The notes beneath the pieces are model-generated. The model searched no databases and was not told the DNA's origin. It saw only the letters and a list, made by a program, of their open reading frames with translations. The position numbers and the translations under genes are program-made. Positions 34,953 to 46,577 of a DNA stretch of 46,661 bases are shown here, piece by piece (the stretch's first letter is position 1; every line of letters starts with the position of its first letter). This stretch comes from Aestuariivirga litoralis (lineage in GTDB: Bacteria > Pseudomonadota > Alphaproteobacteria > Rhizobiales > Aestuariivirgaceae): the NCBI RefSeq assembly GCF_003234965.1, contig NZ_QKVK01000015.1, positions 1 to 46,661 of the forward strand, in the 5' to 3' direction.

Positions 34953-36503
34953 ATGTCCGCCGCCGCATATGCCAAGGCCCAGGACGCCCCGGTCATTCAC
35001 CGGGGCCTCATCACCGTCTGCGTGATGCTGGCCACCATCATGCAGGCGCTGGACACCACCATCGCCAACGTCGCACTGCCCTACATGCAGGGCTCGCTCG
35101 GCGTGACGCTGGACCAGGTGAACTGGGTGCTGACCTCCTACATCGTCGCCGCGGCGATCATGACGGCGCCGTCGGGCTGGCTCGCCGTGCGCTTCGGCCG
35201 CAAGAAGGTCTTCATCATTGCCGCCGCGGGCTTCACCATCGCCTCCGTCCTGTGTGGTGCGGCACAGGGCATCACCGACATGGTGGCCTACCGGCTCCTG
35301 CAGGGCGTCTTCGGCGCGGCGCTGGTGCCGCTGTCACAGGCCGTGATGATGGACATCTACCCGCCGGAGAAGCGCGGGCAGGCCATGGCCATCTGGGGCA
35401 TGGGCGTCATGCTCGGCCCCATCATGGGACCCACACTCGGCGGCTGGCTCACCGAATACTACACCTGGCGCTGGGTCTTCCTGATCAACCTGCCCTTCGG
35501 CATCGCCACCGTGCTGGGCCTCATGGCCTACATGCCGGACACCAAGCCGCGCGAGATGCGCTTCGACTGGCTGGGCTTCGCGACCTTGAGCTTGTGCATC
35601 GGCTTCCTGCAGCTGATGCTCGACCGCGGCGAAAGCCAGGGCTGGTTCCAGTCGAACGAGATCATCCTCGAGGGCCTGATCGCCGCCGCGGCGGGCTACC
35701 TCTTCATCGCCCACACCGCGACGGCGGACAGGCCCTTCGTGCCGCCGGCGCTGTTCAGGGACTGGAACTTCACGCTGGGCGTCTTCTTCATGTTCATCGT
35801 CGGCGTGCTGATCCTCGCCAGCGTCGCGCTGATCACGCCCTTCGTGCAGAACGTCATGGGCTATCCGGTGCTGAGCGCCGGCTTCCTGCTCGGCACGCGC
35901 GGCATCGGCACCATGGCCTCGATGATGGTGGTGGGCCGTCTCCTCTCCTTCATAGATGCACGGCTGCTGATCGGGTTGGGGATGGGCTGCTCCGCCTTCT
36001 CGCTGTGGATGATGACCGGCATCACGCCCGACATCTCGTCCTTCACGATCATCTGGACCAGCGTGCTGCAGGGCGTCGGCCTGGGGCTGGTGTTCGTGCC
36101 GCTCAACACCATCTCGTTTGCCACCCTGCCGCCGCAGCTCCGCACGGAAGCCGCCTCGGTCTGGACCCTGATCCGCAACATGGGTTCCTCCATCGGCGTC
36201 TCGATCGTCATCGCCCAGCTCACCTCCGGCACGACCCTGATGCATGCCCGCATCGCCGAGCTGATCACCCCCTTCAACGCCGGCTTCCAGCTCAATTTCG
36301 TGCCCCTGCTCGATCCTTCCACCACCGAAGGGGTGGCGATGATCGACCGGATGGTGACCGGCCAGGCAAGCACCATCGCCTACCAGAACGACTTCCTGCT
36401 GATGACCCTGATGGGGGTCCTCTGCCTGCCCCTGGTGCTGCTGTTCCGCGGGCCAAGGAAGGCCGCGGCACCAAGGCCCGCCATGGCCGATGCCGGGCAC
36501 TGA
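34953..36503 (+). CDS. DHA2-family MFS multidrug transporter (EmrB-like)
   Basis: A 516-residue protein with 14 predicted membrane helices. Motif C-like [15 protein letters not shown], motif A-type [13 protein letters not shown] and the opening [19 protein letters not shown] are typical of the drug:H+ antiporter DHA2 group. With the upstream adaptor it would form a tripartite pump for hydrophobic toxicants, controlled by the MarR protein. The TolC-like outer-membrane partner is not in the window. Drug specificity cannot be read from sequence. Confidence 0.93.
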   Translation: MSAAAYAKAQDAPVIHRGLITVCVMLATIMQALDTTIANVALPYMQGSLGVTLDQVNWVLTSYIVAAAIMTAPSGWLAVRFGRKKVFIIAAAGFTIASVLCGAAQGITDMVAYRLLQGVFGAALVPLSQAVMMDIYPPEKRGQAMAIWGMGVMLGPIMGPTLGGWLTEYYTWRWVFLINLPFGIATVLGLMAYMPDTKPREMRFDWLGFATLSLCIGFLQLMLDRGESQGWFQSNEIILEGLIAAAAGYLFIAHTATADRPFVPPALFRDWNFTLGVFFMFIVGVLILASVALITPFVQNVMGYPVLSAGFLLGTRGIGTMASMMVVGRLLSFIDARLLIGLGMGCSAFSLWMMTGITPDISSFTIIWTSVLQGVGLGLVFVPLNTISFATLPPQLRTEAASVWTLIRNMGSSIGVSIVIAQLTSGTTLMHARIAELITPFNAGFQLNFVPLLDPSTTEGVAMIDRMVTGQASTIAYQNDFLLMTLMGVLCLPLVLLFRGPRKAAAPRPAMADAGH

Positions 36504-36544
36504 GCGGTTGCCCCGCGCCCAGGCCTTCGGCTAGAAGCGCCGCC

Positions 36545-37624
36545 ATGTCCGCCATTCCGCACGAAAAGCTCGACCGCATCATCCAGCGCTTCGCCACCGT
36601 CGAACACGACATGTCGTCGGGGGCTGTCTCGGGTGATGCCTTCGTCAAGCTGTCCAGGGAATATGCCGATCTCGAGCCCACCGCGAGGAAGGCGCAGGAG
36701 CTGCGCAAGGCCTATGACGAGCGCCGCGACCTCGAGGACATGGTGAAGGCCGGCGGCGAGCTCGCCCAGATGGCCGAGGCCGAGCGCCCGGTGCTGGACG
36801 AGAAGATCGAGAAGATGGAGCAGGAAATCCGCATCCTGCTGCTCCCCAAGGATGCGGCGGATGACAAGAACGTCATCCTCGAGGTGCGCGCCGGAACGGG
36901 TGGCGACGAGGCGGCGATCTTCGCCGGCGATTTGTTCCGCATGTACCAGCGCTATGCGGCGTCGAAGAACTGGCGGGTCGAGCTGATCTCGGCCAGCGAG
37001 GGCGAGCATGGCGGCTACAAGGAAGTGATCGCCAACATCTATGGCGCCGGCGCCTTCGCGCACCTGAAATTCGAGTCGGGCGTGCACCGCGTGCAGCGCG
37101 TGCCGGCCACCGAAACACAAGGCCGCATCCACACCTCGGCGGCGACCGTCGCCGTGCTGCCCGAGGCCGAGGACGTCGACATCAAGATCGAGGACAAGGA
37201 CCTCAGGATCGACGTCTACCGCTCGTCCGGCCCCGGTGGCCAGTCGGTGAACACCACCGACTCGGCGGTCCGCATCACCCACATCCCCACGGGCATCGCG
37301 GTGGCGCAGCAGACCGAAAAGTCGCAGCTCAAGAACAAGAATGCCGCGATGAAGCTGTTGCGGGCGCGGCTGTATGAGATCGAGCGCCAGCGCATCGATT
37401 CCGAGCGTTCCGCGACGCGCAAGGACCAGGTCGGCTCCGGCGACCGCTCGGAGCGCATCCGCACCTATAACTTCCCGCAAGGCCGCTGCACCGACCACCG
37501 CATCAACCTCACCCTCTACAAGCTTGACCAGATCATCGAGGGTCCGGCGCTGGAGGAAATGGTGCAGGCGCTGATGACCAATCACCAGGCCGAGCTTCTC
37601 GCCGAAGCGGACAATGCCGCCTGA
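36545..37624 (+). CDS. prfA: Peptide chain release factor 1
   Basis: A 359-residue RF1: coiled-coil N-domain, the PAT codon-recognition tripeptide in [14 protein letters not shown] (reads UAA/UAG), and the GGQ motif at 231-233 in [20 protein letters not shown], which triggers peptide release. The frame is open far upstream but only sequence from ATG 36545 resembles RF1; the rest is a shadow of the MFS gene. It overlaps prmC by 11 nt, a conserved pairing because PrmC methylates the GGQ glutamine. Confidence 0.98.
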   Translation: MSAIPHEKLDRIIQRFATVEHDMSSGAVSGDAFVKLSREYADLEPTARKAQELRKAYDERRDLEDMVKAGGELAQMAEAERPVLDEKIEKMEQEIRILLLPKDAADDKNVILEVRAGTGGDEAAIFAGDLFRMYQRYAASKNWRVELISASEGEHGGYKEVIANIYGAGAFAHLKFESGVHRVQRVPATETQGRIHTSAATVAVLPEAEDVDIKIEDKDLRIDVYRSSGPGGQSVNTTDSAVRITHIPTGIAVAQQTEKSQLKNKNAAMKLLRARLYEIERQRIDSERSATRKDQVGSGDRSERIRTYNFPQGRCTDHRINLTLYKLDQIIEGPALEEMVQALMTNHQAELLAEADNAA

Positions 37625-38465
37625 CCAGCTGGCCAGCCTTCTGGCCGCCGCCAGCGCGCGGCTGAAGGCAGCGGGCTCAGACACGCCGGTGCTCGACGCC
37701 CGCCTGCTGCTGCAGGCCGCAGCCGGGTTCAGCCGCGAGGACCTGATCATGGGGCCGGACTGCACGCTCTCGCCCGGGCAGGCGGCACGCTTCGAATCCT
37801 TCATCGCGCGCCGTGAAGAGCACGAGCCCGTTTCCCGCATCCTCGGCGAACGCGAGTTCTATGGCCGCGCCTTCAAGGTCACACCCGACACGCTCGACCC
37901 GCGCCCCGATACCGAGACCATCATCGAGGCGGCGCTGCCACGGATCGGCAAGGGCGCGCGGCTGCTCGACCTCGGCACCGGCACCGGTGCCATTGCCATC
38001 ACGCTTCTGGCGGAACGGCCGGAGTCGACGGGGGTTGCGACCGACCTGTCACCAGCCGCACTGGCGGTGGCTGGCGAGAATGCCCGGGCGCTGGGCGTCG
38101 CGGACCGGCTGACGCTGCTCGAAGGCAGCTGGCTCGAACCCGTCACCGGCGCCTTCGACATCATCCTGTCGAATCCACCCTATATCCCGGCGGGCGATAT
38201 TGCGACCCTGAGCCCCGACGTACGGAACCATGACCCGGGCCTCGCACTTGTCGGAGGAACTGACGGCCTCGACCCCTATCGCATCATCGCGTCCGGTGCC
38301 GCTGCCCATCTGGCGGCGGGCGGTCACGTTCTGGTCGAGATCGGGGCCGGGCAGGCGGAGGACATTACCGCGATTTTCACGCAGCACGGCTTCCGGGCGG
38401 CCGGCCGGTACCGCGATCTCGGCGGTCACGAGCGCTGCCTGGCCTTTAACCGCCCTGAAAAATAG
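37614..38465 (+). CDS. prmC: Release-factor glutamine methyltransferase PrmC (HemK)
   Basis: A 283-residue N5-glutamine methyltransferase: helical N-domain (1-80), SAM motif [15 protein letters not shown] near 120 and the catalytic NPPY at 187-190 ([11 protein letters not shown]) that positions the glutamine amide. It methylates the GGQ glutamine of RF1 and RF2, raising release efficiency. It starts inside the end of prfA (11-nt overlap), so synthesis is coupled to its substrate. Confidence 0.97.
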   Translation: MPPDQLASLLAAASARLKAAGSDTPVLDARLLLQAAAGFSREDLIMGPDCTLSPGQAARFESFIARREEHEPVSRILGEREFYGRAFKVTPDTLDPRPDTETIIEAALPRIGKGARLLDLGTGTGAIAITLLAERPESTGVATDLSPAALAVAGENARALGVADRLTLLEGSWLEPVTGAFDIILSNPPYIPAGDIATLSPDVRNHDPGLALVGGTDGLDPYRIIASGAAAHLAAGGHVLVEIGAGQAEDITAIFTQHGFRAAGRYRDLGGHERCLAFNRPEK

Positions 38466-38783
38466 CGTTTGGAAATGAAGGGCCTGTGGGCTAAATACGA
38501 GTCGGAAACGCTTTCTGCCCTTTGTATTGGTGCCGGGAACGACGTTGGGGCATTGGCGCCGGGATGGCGCAGAGGCCCGAGAGTTGAAATCAGCACAGGC
38601 GGGGACATGGCAAGAGCCCTCCGGGACTCGCGCCGCTGGCGGAAGCCTTCTCAAACCAACGGGATACGCTTGAAGACGCTCGCTTTCTGAGCCCACACGT
38701 AAACGGGATGCCGCGGAACCCAAGCGTTCGGCGGAGCAACTCCTGCAACCTAGGATCAGGCCCAGCCTGAAGATGGAATTTCG
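38466..38783. other. 318-nt gap upstream of the DUF4167 gene
   Basis: A 73-codon frame at 38469-38690 has no family resemblance and lacks a ribosome site, so I do not call it. No clear promoter hexamers, terminator or riboswitch core was identified. The length of the leader before a likely RNA-binding protein gene is itself notable. Confidence 0.4.
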
Positions 38784-39662
38784 ATGAGACCGACCCATAA
38801 GAACCGCAACCGCAACCGCCATCGCAGCGGAGGCGGCGGAGGTGGCGGCGGGGGCGGCGGCGGCGGTGGCAACCCGCTCAGCCGCGTCTACGAGAGCAAC
38901 GGTCCGGACGTGAAGGTCCGCGGCACCGCCCAGACGGTTGCCGACAAGTACCTCCAGCTCGGCCGCGACGCCCAGTCTTCCGGCGACATCGTGATGGCGG
39001 AAAGCTATTTCCAGCATGCCGAGCACTACCTGCGCATCGTCTTCGCGGCGCAGGCCTATAACCAGCAGAACAACCCGCAGCAGGCCCAGCAGCAGTATCG
39101 CCGCCAGGACGAGGAGTTCGATGACGAGGACCTCGAGGACCATGGCGAGGCCCAGGTCGAGCAGCGCGGCGCACAGGGCCAGGGCGGCGAACCCGAAGGC
39201 CTGGGCGACCAGCCTGCAATCGAGGGCCAGGACCGCCCGCAGCAGAACCAGCCCTTCCGCCAGAACCGCGACCGCGACTTCAACCGTGATCGGGACCAGA
39301 ACCGGGACCGTGACCAGAACCGCGACAACCAGGGGCAGGGCCGCGACCGCTTCCGCCCGCGCTGGCAGGACCGCAACGAGCGCCGCAACAATGACCAGCA
39401 GGGCCAGGGCGGCGAACCGCGCCAGAACCAGCAGCCCCGCCAGCAGGACGAGCAGCCGCGCAGCGAGCCGGCTCCGGCCCCGGCGCCCGCCGCCGCTTCC
39501 GAGGATGGCGACCGCTGGGAGGCCCCGTCCTTCCTGCGCCGGCCCGCCCCCGCGCCGGCTCCCGTGGAAGCCGCTGCCGAAGAGGTGGCCGCAGCCCCGG
39601 TGAAACGCCCCCGCCGCACCCGCAAGGAGACGGCGGCCGAGGTTCCGGAAGCCTCCGACTGA
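38784..39662 (+). CDS. DUF4167 protein with polyglycine and R/N/D/Q-rich low-complexity regions
   Basis: A 292-residue protein found almost only in alphaproteobacteria. The N-terminus is basic (KNRNRNRHRSG) followed by 14 consecutive glycines (17-30). The DUF4167 core (about 30-95, VRGTAQTVADKYLQLGRDA, then HAEHYLRIV) is the only folded-looking part. It is followed by an acidic patch, RDRDQN repeats and a Pro/Ala tail ending in a basic cluster. Nucleic-acid binding or condensate formation is suggested by composition, not shown. It sits between prmC and clpB, a conserved order, and ends at a terminator. Confidence 0.85.
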   Translation: MRPTHKNRNRNRHRSGGGGGGGGGGGGGGNPLSRVYESNGPDVKVRGTAQTVADKYLQLGRDAQSSGDIVMAESYFQHAEHYLRIVFAAQAYNQQNNPQQAQQQYRRQDEEFDDEDLEDHGEAQVEQRGAQGQGGEPEGLGDQPAIEGQDRPQQNQPFRQNRDRDFNRDRDQNRDRDQNRDNQGQGRDRFRPRWQDRNERRNNDQQGQGGEPRQNQQPRQQDEQPRSEPAPAPAPAAASEDGDRWEAPSFLRRPAPAPAPVEAAAEEVAAAPVKRPRRTRKETAAEVPEASD

Positions 39663-39685
39663 GGCCAATCCCCAACTTGCGACTG

Positions 39686-39713
39686 AAGGCGGCGCCGGGT
39701 GTGCCGCCTTTCC
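39686..39713 (+). terminator. Intrinsic terminator after the DUF4167 gene
   Basis: An 8-bp stem AAGGCGGC/GCCGCCTT with a 9-nt loop is followed by TCC, 23 nt after the stop. The T-tract is short, so termination may be partial. Confidence 0.7.
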
Positions 39714-39816
39714 TGTTCCTGGGGCCCGCGGCCAGCCCGGAGCGGGGCGCCCGGCACTTGTCAAAACCTTGATGCAAGGCAAGGCTGGCGAGCTTCAGAA
39801 GGATCTACATACCCCG

Positions 39817-39844
39817 CTTGATTGATTGAAAACGCTACCCATAT
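39817..39844 (+). promoter_or_regulatory. RpoH (sigma32)-like promoter of clpB
   Basis: CTTGAT and CCCATAT are separated by 15 nt, close to the heat-shock consensus CTTGAA / CCCATnT. It lies about 140 nt upstream of the clpB start, consistent with heat induction of this chaperone. Confidence 0.75.
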
Positions 39845-39981
39845 GTCTCCCATCAAGGCCGCTCTCCTCAGGGAATGCCTCGCGGGGGTTCAGAATGGGT
39901 TGGGGTGGCACATCAAACCGTTGACGGCTTTTCAGGGGTGCCCTTCCGGGGCCCGTGAGGAGTGCCGAGGAGGAGAAACAC

Positions 39982-42603
<2,622 letters not shown>

Positions 42604-42623
42604 GGAAAGCAACGAATTGAAGG

Positions 42624-42655
42624 AGGGCGGTCCTGGTGGGGCCGCTCTTTTTGTT
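42624..42655 (+). terminator. Intrinsic terminator of clpB
   Basis: A 10-bp stem with two G-U pairs (AGGGCGGTCC / GGGCCGCTCT) is followed by TTTTTGTTT, 20 nt after the clpB stop. Confidence 0.85.
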
Positions 42656-42682
42656 TGCTCGCTCTCGTGCCACTCTCGGCAC

Positions 42683-43057
42683 ATGACACTCGACGGCTAC
42701 AACCGTTTCTGCCGCAGCCTCGCCCACACGGCCCATGTCGTGCAGTGGGATGATGCGCATGTGTGGAAGGTGGGCGGGCCCAAGGGCAAGGTCTTCGCCA
42801 TCGCCTCGCGTTGGGAAGGCTCCTCGCTCGACATCACCTTCAAGGCCTCGCAGCTCTCCTTCGATCTCCTGAAGGACAAGCCGGGCCTCAGGCCTGCGCC
42901 CTATCTCGCCTCGCGCGGGCTCATCTGGCTGCAACGGCGCACGGCGGAGACGCTCGATGATGCAGCGCTCAAGGATTACCTTCGGGAGAGTCACCGTCTC
43001 GCAGCGCTGAATCTGCCGAAGCGGATGCAGAAGGAGTTGGGGCTCAATCCTCCTTAG
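42683..43057 (+). CDS. MmcQ/YjbR family protein
   Basis: A 124-residue protein of the MmcQ/YjbR-like group (double-wing DNA-binding fold in YjbR structures). Visible family features are a KVGGPKGKVFAIAS segment near 30, a DITFKAS strand and the LPKRMQKELG end. Members are small, often single-gene units; their function is unknown, DNA binding only being suggested by the fold. I start at ATG 42683 (MTLDGYNRF), just after the clpB terminator; the longer frame would run through that terminator. It converges on the MFS gene. Confidence 0.8.
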   Translation: MTLDGYNRFCRSLAHTAHVVQWDDAHVWKVGGPKGKVFAIASRWEGSSLDITFKASQLSFDLLKDKPGLRPAPYLASRGLIWLQRRTAETLDDAALKDYLRESHRLAALNLPKRMQKELGLNPP

Positions 43058-43060
43058 CTC

Positions 43061-43086
43061 GTCATCCCGGCCTTCGCCGGGATGAC
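43061..43086. repeat. Palindromic hairpin element between convergent genes
   Basis: GTCATCCCGGC-CTTC-GCCGGGATGAC is an 11-bp perfect stem, a palindrome widespread in alphaproteobacterial genomes. It lies 3 nt after the YjbR-family stop and 19 nt from the MFS stop. It could act as a bidirectional transcript end despite lacking T-runs. Confidence 0.75.
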
Positions 43087-43105
43087 GGCATAAAGGGTGC
43101 TCGGC

Positions 43106-44287
43106 TTACTTCTTCGGCGGATTGTCCTGCGCGAAGAGATACACCACGAGGCTCACTGCCAGCAGCCCGGCGAAGATCAGATGCAGCGTGGCATAGGCCT
43201 GTTCGGGTGGCTGGTCGGCGAGCCGTTTCATCAGCGCACCGCTCGCCGGCTGCAGCACGCCGGCACCACCGATGAACAGCACGTTCAGCAGGGTGATGCC
43301 GCGGCCCAGAAGATGGTCCGGCACGAAGCTGCGGCCATGCGCCATCAGCACGCCATAGGTCATGCCGAAGCCGCCGAGCAGGCCCATGATGAGAATGGCC
43401 ATGGAGAGCGAGAGGCCGGGCAGGGCGAGTGCGGCAAAGCACAGTGCCGTCACGCTCACGCCGCCGAACACCACCCATTTGCGCGTGCCGAGCAGGCGGT
43501 CGAGCGGGCCATAGGCCATGGCCCCCGCCGACATGGCTGCCGCCATCACGAGCAGCGCGTTGCCGCGTGCCACGGGCTCGAGCCCGAAGACCGATGAGAA
43601 ATAGGGCCCGGCCCACAGGCCGCGCTCCGCCAGCACCACGGCATAGCTGACCGCGGTGATGGGCAGCAGCGGCCACAGGCTTCGGATCTTCAGGATGTCG
43701 CCAACGCCGCCGAACAATCCGCGGCTGCCATGCGAAGTGATGCGCTCGGGATCGCGGATCAGCAGCAGCACCGAGAGGGCCGAGAGTGCGGTGGCCGCCG
43801 CCATGCCGGCCATCGCGGCGCGCCAGCCGATCGACTGCGCCACCCAGGCGAGCGGCGAGGCGGCCAGCAGGTTGCCCGCGGTCCCAAGCCCGAGGAGCCA
43901 CGAGCACAGCAGCGCGAAGCGCTGTGGCGCCGCGATGCGCCCGAAGAGATAGATCGCCCCCATGTAGATCGAGCCGCAGCCCGCCCCGATCAGCAGCATG
44001 GCGATGTTGAGCGCGGTGGCGCTGTGGGCCGTGGCGAACAGCAGTGCGCCGGCGACTGCCGCCAGCATCTGCAGCGCCACGGTGCGGCGCGGGCCCACCG
44101 TGTCCAGCGCCCAGCCCACGGGAAACTGCGTCACGACGAAGCCGAGGATCCAGAAGGCCTGCAGGTTGCCAAGCGCCTGCGGGTCGAGCGCCAACTCGCG
44201 CGCCAGTTCGGGCGCGATCACCGCCAGGAAGGAGCGGTAGAACTGGCTCAGCACATAGGCGGCAAGGAACGTGAGGAAGGCGCGCAT
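43106..44287 (-). CDS. MFS transporter, substrate unknown
   Basis: A 393-residue protein with 12 predicted membrane helices. The N-terminus (RAFLTFLAAYVLSQFYRSFLAVIAPELA) and FPVGWALDTVGPRRTVA (motif A-like) place it in the major facilitator superfamily, closest by eye to nitrate/oxalate-formate-like or cyanate-type transporters. I use ATG 44287; a TTG two codons upstream is in frame. It is alone between the YjbR-family and M23 peptidase genes, 58 nt after the latter on the same strand, so co-transcription is possible. No substrate can be assigned. Confidence 0.85.
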   Translation of the reverse strand: MRAFLTFLAAYVLSQFYRSFLAVIAPELARELALDPQALGNLQAFWILGFVVTQFPVGWALDTVGPRRTVALQMLAAVAGALLFATAHSATALNIAMLLIGAGCGSIYMGAIYLFGRIAAPQRFALLCSWLLGLGTAGNLLAASPLAWVAQSIGWRAAMAGMAAATALSALSVLLLIRDPERITSHGSRGLFGGVGDILKIRSLWPLLPITAVSYAVVLAERGLWAGPYFSSVFGLEPVARGNALLVMAAAMSAGAMAYGPLDRLLGTRKWVVFGGVSVTALCFAALALPGLSLSMAILIMGLLGGFGMTYGVLMAHGRSFVPDHLLGRGITLLNVLFIGGAGVLQPASGALMKRLADQPPEQAYATLHLIFAGLLAVSLVVYLFAQDNPPKK

Positions 44288-44345
44288 CGGCAAGCGTCAT
44301 CGCAGGCGCAGGACAGTGGCGCAAGCACGGATCGGGCGTTGTGGC

Positions 44346-46058
44346 CTACTGCTTGACCTGGGCAACCTGCAGCGGCGAGGGCGCCTGCTGCATCATGGCC
44401 AGCACCCGCTGCTTCATCTGGTTGAACTTCGACAGTTCCTTGCCGGCAAGCTGCTTGCCGCCCGCCGCATTGATGCGGGTCGGATTCACCGGCCGGTCGT
44501 CGACATGCACTTCATAATGCAGATGCGGGCCGGTCGAGCGGCCGGTGGATCCGACATAGCCGATGATCTGCCCCTGGTTGACCTTGGTGCCGCGGCGGAT
44601 GCCGGCCGCGAGCTTGCTCATGTGGGCATAGAGCGTTTCGTAGCGGTCGTTGTGCTTGATCTCGACGGCAATGCCGAAGGCACCGTGGCGCCCGGCGATC
44701 TTGACCACGCCCGAGCCGGCGGCGCGGATGGGGGTGCCCTGCGGCACGCCGAAGTCGACGCCCGCATGCATCTTGGAGTAGCCGAGCAGCGGGTGGCGGC
44801 GCATGCCGAAGCCGGAGGTGAGCCTGGCGCCCGACACCGGCGTCTTCAGCAGCGACTTCTGGGCGCTGCGGCCCTTCTCGTCGAAATAGTCGGTCTGCCC
44901 GTCCTTGGTGGTGTAGCGGTAATAGGTCTTGGTCTTGCCGTCGAGGGTGAGCTGCGCGAAATGCAGCACCTTGCGGCGGGACGACGAGCCGGTCAGCGGG
45001 TTGCCGTAGAACACCTCGAAGGTGTCGGAGGCCTTCACCTGGCGCTGGAAGTCGACGTCGTAGGAGAAGATACGGGTGAATTCCGCGATGATGTAGTCCG
45101 GGATCTTGTTGTCCTTGGCCGTGCCGTAAAGGCTGGACCCAACCTTTGCTTCGGTGCGGAAGTGGTTGATCTGGGCATATTGCGACTTGGTGCCGGCCCT
45201 GGCGCCCTCGATCGCGGCGGCGAAGCGGCCGTCTTCGTCGGCTTCCACGGTGAGGGTTTCCTTCGGTCCCGGATCGAAGGAGAGTTCGACCGGGAAGATC
45301 ACTTCGCGGCCATAGAAGTCGATCTGGCGGTCGAGGGTGAGTTCGAAGGCAGTGCCCGGCTTGATCATGCCCACGGGAAAGATCGGGTCGATCGACGCGA
45401 CCAGCGCCTTGGCTGCGTCCTGGCTCACGCCGCGGTCGGTCAGCGCATCGATCAGCGTCTCGCCCTTGGCCAGCTTGAAGGTTTCGTCGGTCGGCTCGGG
45501 CGGAACCTGCTTGGTGATGGTGGTGATGTTCTGCTCTTCGTCGACGCCGTCGATCTCGGCATCGATCACCACCGGCCTGTCCTCGCTGTAGGGAAGGTCG
45601 TCGGAGGTGATCTCGGGATAGAGATTGGCGTTGTTGAGGTCGCGCTCCGGAACCACGGGCTGGTAGGCGGAGGAGAATTCCTTGCGGCCGATCAGCGAGC
45701 CGGAGCCCGCACTGTCTGGATACATGCCGGTGAGCGACGCCTTCTCCACCGAGGCATAGGCATCACGCGGTGCGGCGTTCTCGCCAAAGATGCCAAGGAC
45801 CGCACTGCCGATGATCAGCGATCCGGCAATCCCGGCAACACAGGTTGTCAGCAGCCAGCGGTGGTGGGCCGGTTCGACCTGGAACGGATCGGGCGAGGGT
45901 TCGGAAACGGCGGCGGGCGGCGGCAGGGCACGCGGTGCAGGCGCAGTGCGGGGCGCAGTTGCGGCGCGGGGCGGCAGCTTCGACGGCAATGGCGGACGGC
46001 GGGTCGTGCCGGCAACTGGTGTGCGGGCGCGAAACTGTCTGTCAACGCGATCGTTCAA
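44346..46058 (-). CDS. M23 family peptidoglycan endopeptidase (LytM domain), membrane-anchored
   Basis: A 570-residue protein: a Pro/Arg-rich cytoplasmic N-tail (1-65), one membrane helix (about 68-90), a periplasmic region with a LysM/OapA-type segment (about 195-260), and a C-terminal M23 domain with zinc ligands His431 and Asp435 in MHAGVDFGVPQG and the later HLHYEV. Such enzymes cleave peptide cross-links in peptidoglycan during growth or division. The start is TTG 46058, supported by AGGGGA 8 nt upstream; no ATG lies nearby in frame. The 600 bp beyond its start hold no other gene on this strand. Confidence 0.92.
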   Translation of the reverse strand: MNDRVDRQFRARTPVAGTTRRPPLPSKLPPRAATAPRTAPAPRALPPPAAVSEPSPDPFQVEPAHHRWLLTTCVAGIAGSLIIGSAVLGIFGENAAPRDAYASVEKASLTGMYPDSAGSGSLIGRKEFSSAYQPVVPERDLNNANLYPEITSDDLPYSEDRPVVIDAEIDGVDEEQNITTITKQVPPEPTDETFKLAKGETLIDALTDRGVSQDAAKALVASIDPIFPVGMIKPGTAFELTLDRQIDFYGREVIFPVELSFDPGPKETLTVEADEDGRFAAAIEGARAGTKSQYAQINHFRTEAKVGSSLYGTAKDNKIPDYIIAEFTRIFSYDVDFQRQVKASDTFEVFYGNPLTGSSSRRKVLHFAQLTLDGKTKTYYRYTTKDGQTDYFDEKGRSAQKSLLKTPVSGARLTSGFGMRRHPLLGYSKMHAGVDFGVPQGTPIRAAGSGVVKIAGRHGAFGIAVEIKHNDRYETLYAHMSKLAAGIRRGTKVNQGQIIGYVGSTGRSTGPHLHYEVHVDDRPVNPTRINAAGGKQLAGKELSKFNQMKQRVLAMMQQAPSPLQVAQVKQ

Positions 46059-46548
46059 TACTCAAATCCCCTGTCACACTCGCACGCCCGGAAATCTCGA
46101 CCTGGCCTCTTCCCAATTCGGCAGGTCCTCCGGAGCCTGTTCGTTTGTCTTGCTCCGGCCGGGACTCAGAAGCCCCCCGAGGGGACTTCCGGCGCGGGAC
46201 GGAAAATGCCTGTCGGAACCCCGTTAGTCAACCCGCATTGGGGGCTGTGCTCCACAGGGTTCGTCCAGCCTCGCCGGGGCCTCTTCCGCAGTCCGGGACG
46301 CGGGCTGGAATTCCGAGCCTGCACTGTCACACAGAGTTATTTCCAATTCGTTAACCATGATCGGGGCCGGTCCGCAGCCGCCCGTCAATGTGACGGGTCC
46401 CCTCAGGCCGTCATGACAAGGTCATCCCGGGCCCTCCGGGCCCAGCCAATACCCGGCCGCAGGGCCGGTGAAGCTGCCGACACGGATCAATTTCCCATCG
46501 GACTTTCCGATACTTGCGAGATTTTTCAAGAATCTGCGCGCGACATGC
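46059..46548. other. Long non-coding stretch upstream of the M23 gene with palindromes
   Basis: No gene is supported. It contains a perfect hairpin CCCGTCA-ATG-TGACGGG (46381-46397) and a palindromic patch around 46431-46468 beginning GTCATCCCGGGCC, related to the dispersed elements. The M23 promoter should lie here on the minus strand but I could not fix it. Part of the region is AT-richer (46480-46550). Confidence 0.5.
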
Positions 46549-46577
46549 TTGACACTTTGGCCGGGCTTCTCATATAA
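46549..46577 (+). promoter_or_regulatory. Strong sigma70-type promoter facing the right edge
   Basis: TTGACA and ATATAA are separated by 17 nt (TATAAG at 18 nt is an alternative). This is the closest match to the vegetative consensus noticed in the window. A GC-rich leader follows and the transcribed gene lies beyond the right edge; a stable RNA or ribosomal-protein operon would fit such strength. Confidence 0.75.

Noticed and set aside
34460..36544. N-terminal extension of the release factor frame over the MFS gene
   Set aside because: The reading frame is open by chance; RF1 similarity starts at ATG 36545 and the MFS gene occupies the upstream sequence.
38469..38690. Small plus-strand gene of 73 codons after prmC
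   Set aside because: No ribosome site, no recognisable domain and mixed composition; insufficient support.
44271..46577. 768-codon plus-strand frame opposite the M23 peptidase
   Set aside because: Shadow of the peptidase gene; no family resemblance and it runs through the intergenic palindromes.
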